Shown here: in pieces, positions 16,414 to 26,069 of the stretch
Numbering within the stretch: the first letter of the stretch is position 1
Layout: every line of letters starts with the position of its first letter
Program-made: the position numbers and the translations under genes
DNA from: Acidiferrobacterales bacterium
GTDB lineage: Bacteria > Pseudomonadota > Gammaproteobacteria > Acidiferrobacterales > SZUA-150
Direction of reading: 5' to 3'
Assembly (NCBI GenBank): GCA_947258385.1
Contig: CAMYII010000094.1
Location: 1-64,000, forward strand
DNA: 64,000 nt
Notes under the pieces: generated by a model
What the model was told of the DNA's origin: nothing
The model's database searches: none
Seen by the model: only the letters and a program-made list of their open reading frames with translations

Positions 16414-17325
16414 ATGGCTGATCGCGATCTTTCCGTGCTTCTCGTCGGCTATGGCGAAATGGGCCATGCCTTTGACTATCTGCTTTCCCCCCGCCATCAC
16501 GTGCGGATCTGGCAACGTCACCCGGAGGAAGGCAGAAAGCCGTTCAATCTTGAGCGCGCGGCCGCGGAGAGCGATTTCATCGTTTTCTGCGTGCCCGCCA
16601 ACCCGGTCGCGGAGCTTGCGGCACGTATCGGCCCTTCACTAAATGAAAACAGCATTTGTCTCAGCATCGCCAAGGGGCTGGACGCACAAGGCAGGCCCGC
16701 GGCGCGCATTCTGCATGATGTCTATGGTGATCGTTTCAACTTCGGCGTCCTCTACGGGCCGATGATCTCCGAAGAGATCCGTGCCGGCAGGCCCGGGTTT
16801 GCCCAGATGGGTTGCTCCAATGCCGATGTTTACAAGCAAACCGCCAGCCTATTCGACGGCACACGGCTCTATCTTGAACACACCGCGGACATGATCGGTA
16901 TCTCCTGGTGCGCCGTATTGAAAAATGTCTATGCGATGTTTTTCGGCATCGCCGATGAGCTGGGGCTCGGTGACAATATGCGCGGCTACCTTGCGGTCAG
17001 CGCCAGTCACGAACTGGCGGCGATTGTCACCCAACTAGGCGGTAAGGCCTCGACACCGTCCGGACTGGCGGGCCTCGGCGATCTTATTACCACCGCAACC
17101 AGTGAAGGATCGCACCACCATGAGCTTGGCCGCCTGCTGGTGCGTGGGGAACTGTCCCAAATTGGGGGCGAAGGCGTACATGCCCTGGCGATAGTCAGAC
17201 AATTCAAGTTGTTTGATTTGAACCGCTATCCGCTGGTGCGTCTGATAGACGGAATAATCCAACAGCCGGTCGATATAACAGGACGATTGGCCGAGTACCT
17301 TGCCAGCGCATACGGCCACCTGTAA
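16414..17325 (+). CDS. NAD(P)-dependent glycerol-3-phosphate dehydrogenase-like protein
   Basis: 303 residues, shorter than the usual 330 of GpsA. The Rossmann motif is altered to VGYGEMGHAF, where GpsA normally has a GxGxWGTALA-type sequence. Retained features are the lysine in SIAKGLD (K87), GPMISEEIRAG in place of the usual GPSFAKEV, the catalytic lysine K170 in AVLKNVYAM, and GLAGLGDLITTATSEGSHHHELG, close to the GpsA C-terminal signature. The family normally reduces dihydroxyacetone phosphate to sn-glycerol 3-phosphate for phospholipids. The altered N-terminus suggests a paralogue or a divergent GpsA, so I leave the symbol empty. Confidence 0.75.
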   Translation: MADRDLSVLLVGYGEMGHAFDYLLSPRHHVRIWQRHPEEGRKPFNLERAAAESDFIVFCVPANPVAELAARIGPSLNENSICLSIAKGLDAQGRPAARILHDVYGDRFNFGVLYGPMISEEIRAGRPGFAQMGCSNADVYKQTASLFDGTRLYLEHTADMIGISWCAVLKNVYAMFFGIADELGLGDNMRGYLAVSASHELAAIVTQLGGKASTPSGLAGLGDLITTATSEGSHHHELGRLLVRGELSQIGGEGVHALAIVRQFKLFDLNRYPLVRLIDGIIQQPVDITGRLAEYLASAYGHL

Positions 17326-17509
17326 CGCCGGCCTCCCCTGAGCGCTGCACCAGCATCCAAGAGGCGCGTGCCGCAGCGGCATGTCCGCAATGGCCGGAAA
17401 TTGGCACTACCAACCATATCGCGGGCGAAAAATCAATTCTACAATTCTCCCCGCCGTCCAGGTTAGAATCGGCAGCCACTATGATCATGCGCCTGGAACC
17501 GGTGGCAAT

Positions 17510-19519
17510 TTGTCGACACTGAACGCTCAACAACGGGCAGCGATTCGCTACACCGACGGGCCGCTGCTGGTGCTTGCCGGCGCGGGCAGCGGCAAGACGC
17601 TGGTGATCACCCGCAAGATAGCCTGGCTGATCGAGCGCTGCGGTCTGTCGCCAAAAAATATCTACGCGGTGACCTTTACCAATAAAGCAGCACGGGAAAT
17701 GAAAACCCGTGTCGGCAAGCTGTTGAACAGAAAACGCGCTGACGAGCCGAATATTTCGACGTTTCACTCCCTGGGCCTGAACATCATCCGCGCCGAGCTG
17801 GATTCCCTGGGCTACAGTCGTGGGTTTTCGATCTTCGATACCGAAGACAGTGCGACACTCCTGCGTGAGCTGATGCACAAGGAGTTCTCCTCGGAGAAAG
17901 CGATGGCTGAACGGGTGCAATGGCAGATCTCGCAATGGAAAAATGCATGCCTTTCCCCCGAACAAGTGCTAGCAGACGCCTCGATCGGTGCCGATGAGCT
18001 CGCGGCCGCCCGTGTCTATAGCGAGTACAACCGCCATCTCAAAGCCTATAACGCGGTTGACTTCGATGATCTCATCCTTCTGCCGGTGCGTGTGTTCCAG
18101 CGGTGGCCGGATACCCTTGCAGCCTGGCAGGAGCGCATTCGATATCTGCTGATAGACGAATATCAGGATACCAATGCCTGCCAGTATGAGCTGGTCAGAC
18201 TTCTCGTCCATCCACACGGTGCATTGACCGCGGTCGGCGACGATGACCAATCCGTATATGCCTGGCGCGGCGCGCGGCCACAGAACCTTACACAACTGCA
18301 GCAGGAATTTGTAAACCTGAAACTGATTATGCTCGAGCAGAACTACCGCTCCACCGGACGTATTCTGAAGGCCGCCAATGCGCTGATCGCAAACAACAGT
18401 CACATATTTGACAAGAAATTGTGGAGCAAGCTCGGCTATGGCGATCCCATTCGTGTCATACAAACGCGCAACGATGAACATGAGGTCGAACGAGTCATCT
18501 CCGATCTGCGGCACCATATGTTTCTGAACAACAACAGTTATGGCGATTACGCGCTTCTCTACCGCAGCAATCATCAGTCCCGACCGTTCGAACGGGTTTT
18601 ACGTGAACACCGCATCCCCTATTTCTTGAGTGGCGGCATCTCATTTTTCGAGCGCACTGAAATCAAGTGCATCATGGCCTATTTGCGATTGATTTGTAAC
18701 CAGGATGATGACAACGCATTTTTGCGGGTCGTCAACACCCCAAGACGGGAAATCGGCCCGGCGACACTGGAGCAGCTCGGACACTACGCCACGCGGCGAG
18801 GCATAAGTCTGTCCCGCGCGTCGACCGAGATGGGTCTTGAGCAATTCTTAAGCGACAGACAAAGCAGCAGGCTGAAGGTTTTCGCGCAATGGCTGGCCGA
18901 GCTCTCTCGTCAGGCGGAACACGAGCAGCCCGTCAAGATCGTAAAAACGTTACTGGCGGAACTCCATTTTGATGAGTGGCTGCTCGATAGTTATCCTGAC
19001 CGCAAGGCCGCCGAGAGGCGCATGGAGAATATCCAGGAGCTCGTCTCCTGGATCGAGCGCATGGCCAGACGAGGCAATAAAGATGATACGACACTGTACG
19101 ACATCGTTGCCAACATCAGCCTGCTGGGCATTCTGGACAAGGATGAGGATCAGACCGGCGGGCAGGTCTGCCTGATGACACTGCACGCAGCCAAAGGACT
19201 CGAGTTTCCCCATGTTTATATCGTCGGCATGGAAGAGAACCTGCTCCCACACCATGCCAGCCTCTCCGAGGCAGGACTGGAGGAAGAACGGCGTTTGGCT
19301 TATGTCGGCATCACCCGCGCACAGAAAAGCCTGTCGTTTTCCTTTGCCGCTATGCGCAAACGCGGCGGCGAGGTCCTCGAGTGTGAACCGAGCCGCTTTC
19401 TGGAGGAACTGCCCCGCGATGACATCCAATGGGACGGTGTCGATACGGGCACGCGTCAGGAGCGGCGCGAGCGCGGGGAAAAATGTCTGGCCGGGCTGCG
19501 AGCGTTATTGGGCAGTTAG
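17510..19519 (+). CDS. rep: ATP-dependent DNA helicase Rep
   Basis: Superfamily 1A 3'-5' helicase. The start is placed at TTG 17510, which gives 669 residues beginning LSTLNAQQRAAIRY, close to the E. coli Rep length; an upstream frame-open start at 17381 adds 43 residues unlike the family. Visible motifs are Walker A LAGAGSGKT, motif Ia TFTNKAAREMKTR, motif II LLIDEYQDTN, motif III GDDDQSVYAWRGA, motif IV LEQNYRST, and motifs V/VI LMTLHAAKGLEFPHVYI and RRLAYVGITRAQ. Rep removes proteins ahead of replication forks. Rep rather than UvrD is chosen on length and on the RGARPQN and YRS context. Confidence 0.9.
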   Translation: MSTLNAQQRAAIRYTDGPLLVLAGAGSGKTLVITRKIAWLIERCGLSPKNIYAVTFTNKAAREMKTRVGKLLNRKRADEPNISTFHSLGLNIIRAELDSLGYSRGFSIFDTEDSATLLRELMHKEFSSEKAMAERVQWQISQWKNACLSPEQVLADASIGADELAAARVYSEYNRHLKAYNAVDFDDLILLPVRVFQRWPDTLAAWQERIRYLLIDEYQDTNACQYELVRLLVHPHGALTAVGDDDQSVYAWRGARPQNLTQLQQEFVNLKLIMLEQNYRSTGRILKAANALIANNSHIFDKKLWSKLGYGDPIRVIQTRNDEHEVERVISDLRHHMFLNNNSYGDYALLYRSNHQSRPFERVLREHRIPYFLSGGISFFERTEIKCIMAYLRLICNQDDDNAFLRVVNTPRREIGPATLEQLGHYATRRGISLSRASTEMGLEQFLSDRQSSRLKVFAQWLAELSRQAEHEQPVKIVKTLLAELHFDEWLLDSYPDRKAAERRMENIQELVSWIERMARRGNKDDTTLYDIVANISLLGILDKDEDQTGGQVCLMTLHAAKGLEFPHVYIVGMEENLLPHHASLSEAGLEEERRLAYVGITRAQKSLSFSFAAMRKRGGEVLECEPSRFLEELPRDDIQWDGVDTGTRQERRERGEKCLAGLRALLGS

Positions 19520-19679
19520 GCACGGTTGCCGACTCTGTGCCAGTCCTTCGGACCTGCGTGATTGCCCGTCCCGTGTTCCAGCAAACGCTGTTTTTTCGGT
19601 TATAATAATTAATGCGTATTGAATCTCTGGGGACGCCTATCTGGCGGGTACTGCAAGAGGAGAGCGGGAAGGAAATCTC

Positions 19680-20393
19680 GTGGACCTGAACAAAGAACAG
19701 GATGATCTCGCCAAACAGCGGCTGACAGCTGACAACTTTTCGAGCTTCTATCGGATGATTATGGGGCTTCGATTCCCCATTGATGTAGCAGACGTGATAG
19801 AAATGCGGGGCACTATCAATCACACGCTTGACACCTTTGAAGTGCCCTCACAAATGCGTCATAAGCTGCATTTTGTCGAGGCGCTGAAAGGGGCGATCGG
19901 TTCCTTCGGGATCGAAAATAAGCACCATGTCAACAGATTGATCAGAATCCTGACCATGTTCCGCGAGCTGCATCACCTGCACAACGCCAAATCACGCCAC
20001 GACGAGGCGGATCTGCGGCAGCTTCAAGCGAACAACCGTGCCGCGAGATCGCAATCCATGTTCTACGGGCTCGCAGCCATAACGGCTACCAGCGTGATCA
20101 GTCTGATATGGTATGGCCTGGCGGAAGCTGGCTGGTACATCAAGCTCGCCGCGGTAGTCACGGCCTATATCACATGGGACTACTTCCACTCCATGACCAC
20201 GCTGGACAGGGAGTACAAGATTCTGACTGCACAGTTGAACGACCTGCTCAGGGAGCGCGTGCAATCGGTCAACTGGAAAGTCCTGATCCACAAGCTCGCG
20301 CTCATTCTTGGATACAAAAAGGTCAGCGGCGTCAACGTATTCTTGATGGGCGACAACACCGATTTGGGTGACAATCCACACACTTACCATTAG
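19680..20393 (+). CDS. Unknown protein with a central membrane hairpin
   Basis: 237 residues starting with GTG, preceded by GGAAGGAAA at good spacing. Two adjacent hydrophobic segments, about 127-146 and 150-167, probably form a membrane hairpin in the middle of the chain. They are flanked by helical, charge-rich N- and C-terminal parts that would face the cytoplasm. The N-terminal 110 residues contain a histidine-rich stretch (ELHHLHNAKSRHDEA). I do not recognise the family. It lies downstream of rep with 160 bp between them and convergent to xerD, so no functional partner can be inferred. Confidence 0.6.
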   Translation: MDLNKEQDDLAKQRLTADNFSSFYRMIMGLRFPIDVADVIEMRGTINHTLDTFEVPSQMRHKLHFVEALKGAIGSFGIENKHHVNRLIRILTMFRELHHLHNAKSRHDEADLRQLQANNRAARSQSMFYGLAAITATSVISLIWYGLAEAGWYIKLAAVVTAYITWDYFHSMTTLDREYKILTAQLNDLLRERVQSVNWKVLIHKLALILGYKKVSGVNVFLMGDNTDLGDNPHTYH

Positions 20394-20436
20394 AAGCTAT
20401 CTCAAAATACCTTCCGCCCGCTGGCGTTGTGGAATA

Positions 20437-20510
20437 AACGCAGAGGTCGCGAAGAAAGCAAAAATGCTTTATTTTGAAGTATTCCCTGCGCCTTAGCGTG
20501 CTTTGCGTTG
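20437..20510. repeat. Dispersed palindromic CGCAAAG repeat, diverged copy
   Basis: AACGCAGAGGTCGCGAAGAAAG at the left end and CCTGCGCCTTAGCGTGCTTT followed by GCGTTG at the right end form imperfect arms of the repeat family seen at 40322 and 53532. It occupies the convergent gap between the unknown membrane protein and xerD, where it could also act as a bidirectional terminator. Confidence 0.65.
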
Positions 20511-20617
20511 CTTGCAGGGCGTGAAGGGTTGTTGAGCGTTTGATTTTGAGGCAGGTTCCAGTCATTAGCCGAGCACCACTTTAAGCCATTCGATACGGCC
20601 ACCTGACAAGATCAGGC

Positions 20618-21514
20618 CTAACCCCGCGGATGATGTTGCGCATGCAGTGACTTTAACCGCTCCCTTGCCACGTGCGTATAAATCTGGGTAGTCGAAAGAT
20701 TGGAATGCCCTAACAGCATTTGCACGACCCGCAGATCGGCGCCGCGATTGAGCAGATGCGTAGCGAAGGCATGTCGCAGAGTATGCGGTGACAAACTCAC
20801 ATCGATACCGGCGTTACGTGCATAACGTTTAATGTTGCGCCAGAATGCCTGTCGGGTCATGGGCCCGCCCCGCGCCGTGGGGAACAAGGCCTCGGTGTGA
20901 TTCTTTCGCAGCAGCGCTCCACGGCCATCGGGAAGGTAGCGCACCAGCCAATCCAGCGCCAACTCACCGAGCGGAACCAGCCGCTCCTTGTTTCCCTTAC
21001 CCATCACCCGCACGACCCCTATATCGCGATTGAGCTGTGACATCGACAATCCCACCAGTTCCGATACACGCAGTCCGGTCGCATACAGGGTTTCCAGCAT
21101 CGTCCGGTCGCGCAGTCCAAGCACGGTGTCCACATTCGGCGCGTCCAGCAGTTGCTCTACCTGCGTTTCGGTAAGCGATTTGGGCAACGGCTTGCCGAGT
21201 TTAGGGGAGTCGACCTGCGCCGTCGGATCGGTCTGTCGTATGCCTTCCCGCGACAGATAGCGGAAAAAGCGCCGCAGTGACGACAGCATCCGAGCGGTAG
21301 TGCGCGGTTTTGCATCCGCAGTCACGGCATCAGCAAGAAACGCGAGCAACTCCCTGCGCTCCGCGGCGCGCAGCTCGAGCCGGCGCTGCTGCAACCATCT
21401 GGAACAGCGCAACAGATCGCTGCGGTAGGCGCGAAGGGTATTATCACTCAAGCCATGCTCTGTCCACATGGCGTCGAGAAAGCGCTCGATCATCGCCTCG
21501 TCATTGACGTTCAT
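20618..21514 (-). CDS. xerD: Tyrosine recombinase XerD
   Basis: 298 residues, the standard length. An N-terminal SAM-like domain (FLDAMWTEHGLSDNTLRAYRSDL) binds the dif core site. The catalytic residues are visible: Arg in LYATGLRVSELVGL, Lys in VMGKGNKERLVPLG, HxxR in SPHTLRHAFATHLL, His/Trp-position HSN in LLGHSNLSTTQ, and the nucleophile tyrosine Y279 in IYTHVARERL. It acts with XerC at dif to resolve chromosome dimers. XerD rather than XerC is chosen from the LGHSNLSTTQIYTHV and C-terminal HPRG features. No mobile element surrounds it, so it is the housekeeping enzyme. Confidence 0.92.
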   Translation of the reverse strand: MNVNDEAMIERFLDAMWTEHGLSDNTLRAYRSDLLRCSRWLQQRRLELRAAERRELLAFLADAVTADAKPRTTARMLSSLRRFFRYLSREGIRQTDPTAQVDSPKLGKPLPKSLTETQVEQLLDAPNVDTVLGLRDRTMLETLYATGLRVSELVGLSMSQLNRDIGVVRVMGKGNKERLVPLGELALDWLVRYLPDGRGALLRKNHTEALFPTARGGPMTRQAFWRNIKRYARNAGIDVSLSPHTLRHAFATHLLNRGADLRVVQMLLGHSNLSTTQIYTHVARERLKSLHAQHHPRG

Positions 21515-21703
21515 GTCCCGTTACCCGGGGTTTGAGAACCCAACGTTCACTCATCTGAGCGATCATATTATCAAAGGGAATTATCGTCGGAAGCGGGTCT
21601 GCAAGGCAAGCGGCAACACCTGCATGCGCTCTGAGGTCCGCTGGCTGCGGCTCATCAATCCGCCGTCTGGAATTGATGTTGATAGTTCCGGACGAGCCGC
21701 TCG

Positions 21704-21715
21704 CGGGCAAGCCCG
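21704..21715. repeat. REP-like hairpin
   Basis: CGGGCAAGCCCG forms a tight hairpin. The surrounding string GCTCGCGGGCAAGCCCGTCC resembles the core of Pseudomonas-type REP sequences, and GGACG upstream can pair with CGTCC downstream. Only one unit is seen, in the gap between xerD and the TPR-like gene. The rest of 21515-21785 shows nothing recognisable. Confidence 0.35.
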
Positions 21716-21785
21716 TCCAGCGCAACGGGAGTGCCATGTACCTCCCCCACCTCGGCTCCCGGGGCGATCGCAATTGCTGTTCGCC

Positions 21786-23549
21786 TTACTGCGTTTGCGT
21801 CGTGGTGGCGTCCTCCCGCAACCATAGCCATAAGCGCTGGACATTACGCTCAAGGATCGCGCGCTGTTTGGCGTCTGTCGTATGCCTGAGCAGCTCACGG
21901 TAGACGTTGCGCGCGTCTTCGGTCAACCCGGCCTCCGCCAGGGCCTCGGCGGCATAGAAGCGCGCCGACTGACCCCACATATCCCCGCCTTGCGGCGTCT
22001 TGTATATCGCGGAACGCAAATAGAGCTCGGCCGCCTCGAGATGTTCACCGAGCGCCTTCTTCGAATCCGCCATCCAGAAAAGCATCTCCCGCCGGGTACG
22101 GTCGCCTTTGGCGCGCGAAAACACCTGGTCCAACAAATCCAACGCCTCTGCATGACGGTTGATCGCCTGCAGGTCGAACAATACCTGCAGGTACGGGCCC
22201 ACAAATCCATCATCCAGGTCCGGATGACCAATGAGCAGGCCATTCATTTTCTCCACGGCGGCCTCGACCTCGCCGCCATAAATAAGGATGCGCGCCTGCC
22301 GCAGCGTCCACCGCGTCGGATCCTCGCCCTCCAGCGGTTCATAGAGCCCCTTGATCATGCGTGCGGCGAGCTCGATGTCGTAGGCCCGCAATGCCGTGTC
22401 GGCGAGCCGGTGCCGAACGATCTGCGGTATATCGGCGTCACCAGGGTAGCGTTCTGAGTTCAGATAAAGCAGTTTGACCGCAGTCTCACGGCCATCCAAC
22501 AAAAGAGAATCCACCAGACGCTCATGGGCAAGCAGGCGTGATTCGGGCTGCTGTCCTTTTTGCGCCACCATGGCAAACAGTGAACGCGCCAGCAGGGACT
22601 CGTCACGCTTGTAGGATTTCGCCTGCCTGAACCAGGGCGCATCATCGCCCACCAGCAATCGCCGGGCGTTGCCTTGCGCTTTCGCGAGGTCCAGGTAGGC
22701 CTGCCACAGATCATCAGGGCCGATACGGTAGAGTTTGCTGACCGCCGGTCCTTTCGCAGGCAATGACAATGCCAGTTCGATACCAAGCGCCCGATTACGA
22801 GTGTCTTTGAGGGCCGCCGCCGCTTCGGCTACCAGAAACCACGCCTCGCGTTGTGCTTCCGGTTTAGTGCGCGTCGCCTCCGCTAACTTAAGGCCATCGG
22901 CAAGCACCCGGGACGCGGGTGTCAGTCCGGCACGCAGGCCCGCGAGCAACCACAGCAGACGTCCTTCGTGTGATTGATTCCCCACCAGGATATCAAAGGC
23001 GTCCTTGGGGCGATCCGCGCGCAACAGCACGCGGGCATGCAATCGCTGCCACGCCGCACCCTTGGTATTGAAGTCCTGTATGTAGCGCAGCAGCGCGGTT
23101 TGGGCATCCTCGACGTTGTCCTCAAGCAGGTAACTGCGGATGACCATGCGCCGCCACGCTGCCACAAGCACATCGTCCGCCTTCTCCTGCCACAGCAGCT
23201 GGCGCAGATAGCGCCTGGCGGCGGGTGCATCGCCGGCCTTGAGCATCGCGCGCGCCGCCTGGTTCAGGCACCATTGACGAACGTTATCCGGTACATCCGC
23301 TGGCAGTTGCCCGACGCGACGCGTGACCGCATCCCAGTCCTGTTGTACACCGTAGATTTCAAAGCGCTGCTTTTCCCAGCGAAACCAGCTGTCCGCTTCG
23401 GTAATCGGGGGCTGCTGCTTTTCCAGCAGGCGAAGGGCCAGTTGGGTTGCGCCACCTTCGGCCAGGACCGTGATCTGCTCCAACGTGTCATCGGCCGGCA
23501 GAACCGGGGCAATCGCAAGCAGGCACAGAAAGAAAAACGCCTTACGCAT
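21786..23549 (-). CDS. Secreted TPR-like repeat protein, function unknown
   Basis: 587 residues with a cleavable signal peptide (MRKAFFFLCLLAIAPVLPAD). The mature chain is almost entirely alpha-helical, with repeated helix pairs such as AARAMLKAGDAPAARRYLRQ, HAEALDLLDQVFSR and HLEAAELYLRSAIYK that read as tetratricopeptide-like repeats. It is therefore a likely periplasmic scaffold for protein-protein contacts. It lies downstream of the rplS terminator on the same strand with its own short upstream region, and xerD follows. The partner is unknown. Confidence 0.7.
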   Translation of the reverse strand: MRKAFFFLCLLAIAPVLPADDTLEQITVLAEGGATQLALRLLEKQQPPITEADSWFRWEKQRFEIYGVQQDWDAVTRRVGQLPADVPDNVRQWCLNQAARAMLKAGDAPAARRYLRQLLWQEKADDVLVAAWRRMVIRSYLLEDNVEDAQTALLRYIQDFNTKGAAWQRLHARVLLRADRPKDAFDILVGNQSHEGRLLWLLAGLRAGLTPASRVLADGLKLAEATRTKPEAQREAWFLVAEAAAALKDTRNRALGIELALSLPAKGPAVSKLYRIGPDDLWQAYLDLAKAQGNARRLLVGDDAPWFRQAKSYKRDESLLARSLFAMVAQKGQQPESRLLAHERLVDSLLLDGRETAVKLLYLNSERYPGDADIPQIVRHRLADTALRAYDIELAARMIKGLYEPLEGEDPTRWTLRQARILIYGGEVEAAVEKMNGLLIGHPDLDDGFVGPYLQVLFDLQAINRHAEALDLLDQVFSRAKGDRTRREMLFWMADSKKALGEHLEAAELYLRSAIYKTPQGGDMWGQSARFYAAEALAEAGLTEDARNVYRELLRHTTDAKQRAILERNVQRLWLWLREDATTTQTQ

Positions 23550-23610
23550 AACTTGACCGTTTATTTCAACAGGGAGCGTGATAGCCTATCCTAAATTCCC
23601 TTCATACAAA

Positions 23611-23642
23611 AACAGGCGCCATGCTCAAGCATGGCGCCTGTT
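23611..23642 (-). terminator. Rho-independent terminator of the rpsP-rimM-trmD-rplS operon
   Basis: A perfect 14-bp stem, AACAGGCGCCATGC paired with GCATGGCGCCTGTT, encloses a 4-base loop. On the minus strand it is followed by TTTTTGTATG. It lies 43 bp after the rplS stop, as expected for the end of the operon. Confidence 0.9.
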
Positions 23643-23685
23643 CGCTAGAAAAGCACCGCAGGCGGCTATGCGCGCCGCCTGCCGC

Positions 23686-24030
23686 CTACAATTTCTCCCG
23701 GATACGGGCCGCCTTGCCGGACAGATCACGCAGGTAATAGAGCTTGGCCCGGCGCACGTCACCGCGACGCTTGACATCGATCTTCGCGACGTTTGGGCTG
23801 TACAAGGGAAACACCCGTTCCACACCTTCGCCGTAGGATACCTTGCGCACGGTAAACGAAGAGTTGGCACCGCGGTTACGGCGTCCAATGACCACACCCT
23901 CGAAGACCTGCAGCCGCTCCCGTTCGCCTTCCACCACTTTCACATGCACGGCGACGGTATCGCCCGCGGCAAAATCAGGGATCTTCTTGTCCATCTGCTG
24001 CATTTCAATTTCGTGAATGATCTCGCTCAT
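23686..24030 (-). CDS. rplS: 50S ribosomal protein L19
   Basis: 114 residues, the normal length. L19 sits at the 30S-50S interface. Typical blocks are [53 protein letters not shown], and the basic C-terminus [21 protein letters not shown]. Its ATG overlaps the trmD stop in an ATGA arrangement, so translation is coupled. It is the last gene of the operon and is followed by a strong terminator. Confidence 0.98.
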   Translation of the reverse strand: MSEIIHEIEMQQMDKKIPDFAAGDTVAVHVKVVEGERERLQVFEGVVIGRRNRGANSSFTVRKVSYGEGVERVFPLYSPNVAKIDVKRRGDVRRAKLYYLRDLSGKAARIREKL

Positions 24031-24782
24031 TTTCTTACTCCGGGCGCCTCATACTCGCGCTGGAATTCCTCCAGCAACTGACGCTGTTCGTTGGTTAATT
24101 CCGACTTTTCAATCAAATCAGGGCGCCTTAACCACGTCCTGCCCAAGGACCGCTTCAGACGCCACTGACGTATCTTTTCATGGTTACCCGAGACCAGGAC
24201 CTTTGGTACCCGCCGCCCGGCAAAGGCCTCCGGGCGCGTATAATGGGCGCAATCAAGCAGGCCGTCAACAAAGGAATCCTGCCTTGCGGAATCCTCGTCG
24301 CCAAGTGCACCGGGCAGTTGCCTGACGACAGCGTCGATCAGCACCATGGCCGCCAGCTCGCCGCCCGAAAGGACATAGTCACCGATGGACCACTCTTCGT
24401 CGACCTCGGTTTCCAGCAATCGCTCGTCTATGCCCTCGTAACGGCCCGCCAGCAGGATCATGCCCTCGCGCCGGGCCAATTCCATCACGCCTTGATGGTC
24501 CAGCCGGCGTCCCTGCGGCGAGAGATGGATCACGCTGCCACCGCCGGGCTGATGGCCCCGCGCTGCCGCGATCGCCGCGGCCAGTGGCTCGGCCAGCATG
24601 ACCATGCCCGGACCGCCACCGTAGGGCCGGTCATCCACCGTCCGATGCTTGTCGCGGGCAAAGTCCCGTGGGTTCCACACCCGTAACGACGCGATTCCGC
24701 CCTCGATCGCCCTGCCGGTAACGCCATAAGCCGTGATGGCGTCGAACATCGGCGGGAAAATGCTGATGATATCGATTCTCAT
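24027..24782 (-). CDS. trmD: tRNA (guanine-N1)-methyltransferase
   Basis: 251 residues from ATG 24782 ([14 protein letters not shown]), the conserved family start; an ATG 12 codons upstream adds unmatched sequence. TrmD methylates G37 next to the anticodon of tRNAs reading CNN codons, using S-adenosylmethionine, and prevents frameshifting. Trefoil-knot SPOUT motifs are visible: [49 protein letters not shown] (in part), and the C-terminal [18 protein letters not shown]. It lies between rimM and rplS, overlapping the latter by 4 bases. Confidence 0.97.
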   Translation of the reverse strand: MRIDIISIFPPMFDAITAYGVTGRAIEGGIASLRVWNPRDFARDKHRTVDDRPYGGGPGMVMLAEPLAAAIAAARGHQPGGGSVIHLSPQGRRLDHQGVMELARREGMILLAGRYEGIDERLLETEVDEEWSIGDYVLSGGELAAMVLIDAVVRQLPGALGDEDSARQDSFVDGLLDCAHYTRPEAFAGRRVPKVLVSGNHEKIRQWRLKRSLGRTWLRRPDLIEKSELTNEQRQLLEEFQREYEAPGVRK

Positions 24783-24963
24783 GGTACTGCCCGCCAGGCG
24801 CCACACGATGTGCCGCATCGAAAATCAAACACTCGAGCACCTGATTTTCAGAACAAGCCGCAGGCAGGCGGCGAGCACATGCGCCGCGGCAAACAAAGCT
24901 GAAGAGCGGGGCCCGCGGAGCCAAGGACGCAAACGTCAATGCAGAGACTTCTTCAGCGTCCTG

Positions 24964-25479
24964 CTAGAAATCCACATCCCAATCCACCAGCATCGTGCCG
25001 CTATCCAGATCCACCTTCCTGATCACGTCCGGGATATAGGGAATCAGGCGCTGCCTGTCACCCTCCACCACCAGTACGTCATTGGCGCCGGTCTCAAGCA
25101 GGTGATCCACCCGGCCAAGCTCATCGCCGGCGAGATTGATCACGCGCAGACCTTCCAACTGGGTCCAGTAGTACTCGCCGGGCTGAAGCCGCGGCAGTTG
25201 CGCCCGGGTCACCGCGATCTCAGCGCCAACCCACGCGCTCGCCTGGTCCCGGTCCGAGCATCCCTCAAAACAGGCGATGACGCCCTTTGCCTGGCGGCGG
25301 CCCGACACCAGACGCACTGTCCCCCACTGCTCGCCGGTTCTGAGAAACCAGGGATTGTACTGGAGTATGGCTTCGCTGGGACGGGTGTAGGACAGGACTT
25401 TCACCCACCCACGCACGCCGAATACCCCCCGCACCCGACCGATGACCACCAGTTCATCAGCCGCGGCCGGATCCGTCAT
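24964..25479 (-). CDS. rimM: Ribosome maturation factor RimM
   Basis: 171 residues from ATG 25479 (MTDPAAADELVVIGRVRGVFGVRGWVKV in outline); the longer reading frame adds a non-family N-terminus. RimM binds S19 and helps the 30S head domain mature. The N-terminal beta-barrel carries the GxVxGxxGVRGWV signature, and the C-terminal PRC barrel has EYYWTQLEGLRV, TGANDVLVVEG and LIPYIPDVIRKVDL. It is the second gene of the rpsP operon. The 181-bp gap to trmD is larger than usual. Confidence 0.95.
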   Translation of the reverse strand: MTDPAAADELVVIGRVRGVFGVRGWVKVLSYTRPSEAILQYNPWFLRTGEQWGTVRLVSGRRQAKGVIACFEGCSDRDQASAWVGAEIAVTRAQLPRLQPGEYYWTQLEGLRVINLAGDELGRVDHLLETGANDVLVVEGDRQRLIPYIPDVIRKVDLDSGTMLVDWDVDF

Positions 25480-25498
25480 GCCGCCCCGGCCGCCGGGC

Positions 25499-25744
25499 TT
25501 ATGCTGCCTGCGCCTGCTTGAGCAAGTGGGCAACGCGCTCGGACGGTTTGGCACCTTTGTCGAGCCAGTAGCTCACGCGTTCCAGGTTCACGCGCAGCTT
25601 TTCTTCATGCTCCGCGGCCATCGGATTGAAGAACCCAACATGCTCGATACAGTTACCAGTTGGCGAGCGGCGGCTATCGGCCACCACGATGCGGTAATAC
25701 GGCCGCTTCTTAGCGCCGCCCCGGGCCATGCGAATCGTGATCAT
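25499..25744 (-). CDS. rpsP: 30S ribosomal protein S16
   Basis: 81 residues from ATG 25744 ([20 protein letters not shown]), matching the usual length of 80-85. The in-frame ATG ten codons upstream adds sequence that S16 does not have. Family blocks are [27 protein letters not shown] and [16 protein letters not shown]. It is the first gene of the rpsP-rimM-trmD-rplS operon. The ffh gene that often precedes it in gammaproteobacteria is absent here. Confidence 0.97.
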   Translation of the reverse strand: MITIRMARGGAKKRPYYRIVVADSRRSPTGNCIEHVGFFNPMAAEHEEKLRVNLERVSYWLDKGAKPSERVAHLLKQAQAA

Positions 25745-26069
25745 AATCTCAAACCTATTCCTCGTGATTGACACGCCCGGGCCCTCGGGCCCGGAAAGCG
25801 CGCAATTCTACCCTCTCTTGGGGGCAAAAACAAAGTCGAGCACCGGTGCGCCGCGTCGTTTCCGCCATCGGTACCGGCACCCCGGCGTTTCCGTTTGACC
25901 GGACCCCGACAAAATCCACAATTCAAGTATTGGATTCCGCCGGGACTCCTTCGACACCGCGGCGCCCATCCCCGCTCCCGTTGCCGACCCCGAGCGCATT
26001 GGCCCGCCTTATTCGACGACGGCGATTGCGAGCGGGCTCAGCCGGGCCGCCGGCGCCCTGCACGGACCG
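25745..26069. other. 325-bp gap upstream of rpsP
   Basis: It must hold the promoter of the rpsP operon on the minus strand and the 3' end region of mlaA. A GC-rich perfect palindrome, CCGGGCCC (25777-25784) with GGGCCCGG (25787-25794), lies 33 bases before the rpsP start and would form a hairpin in the leader if transcription starts upstream of it. No gene is recognised in the rest. Confidence 0.5.
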
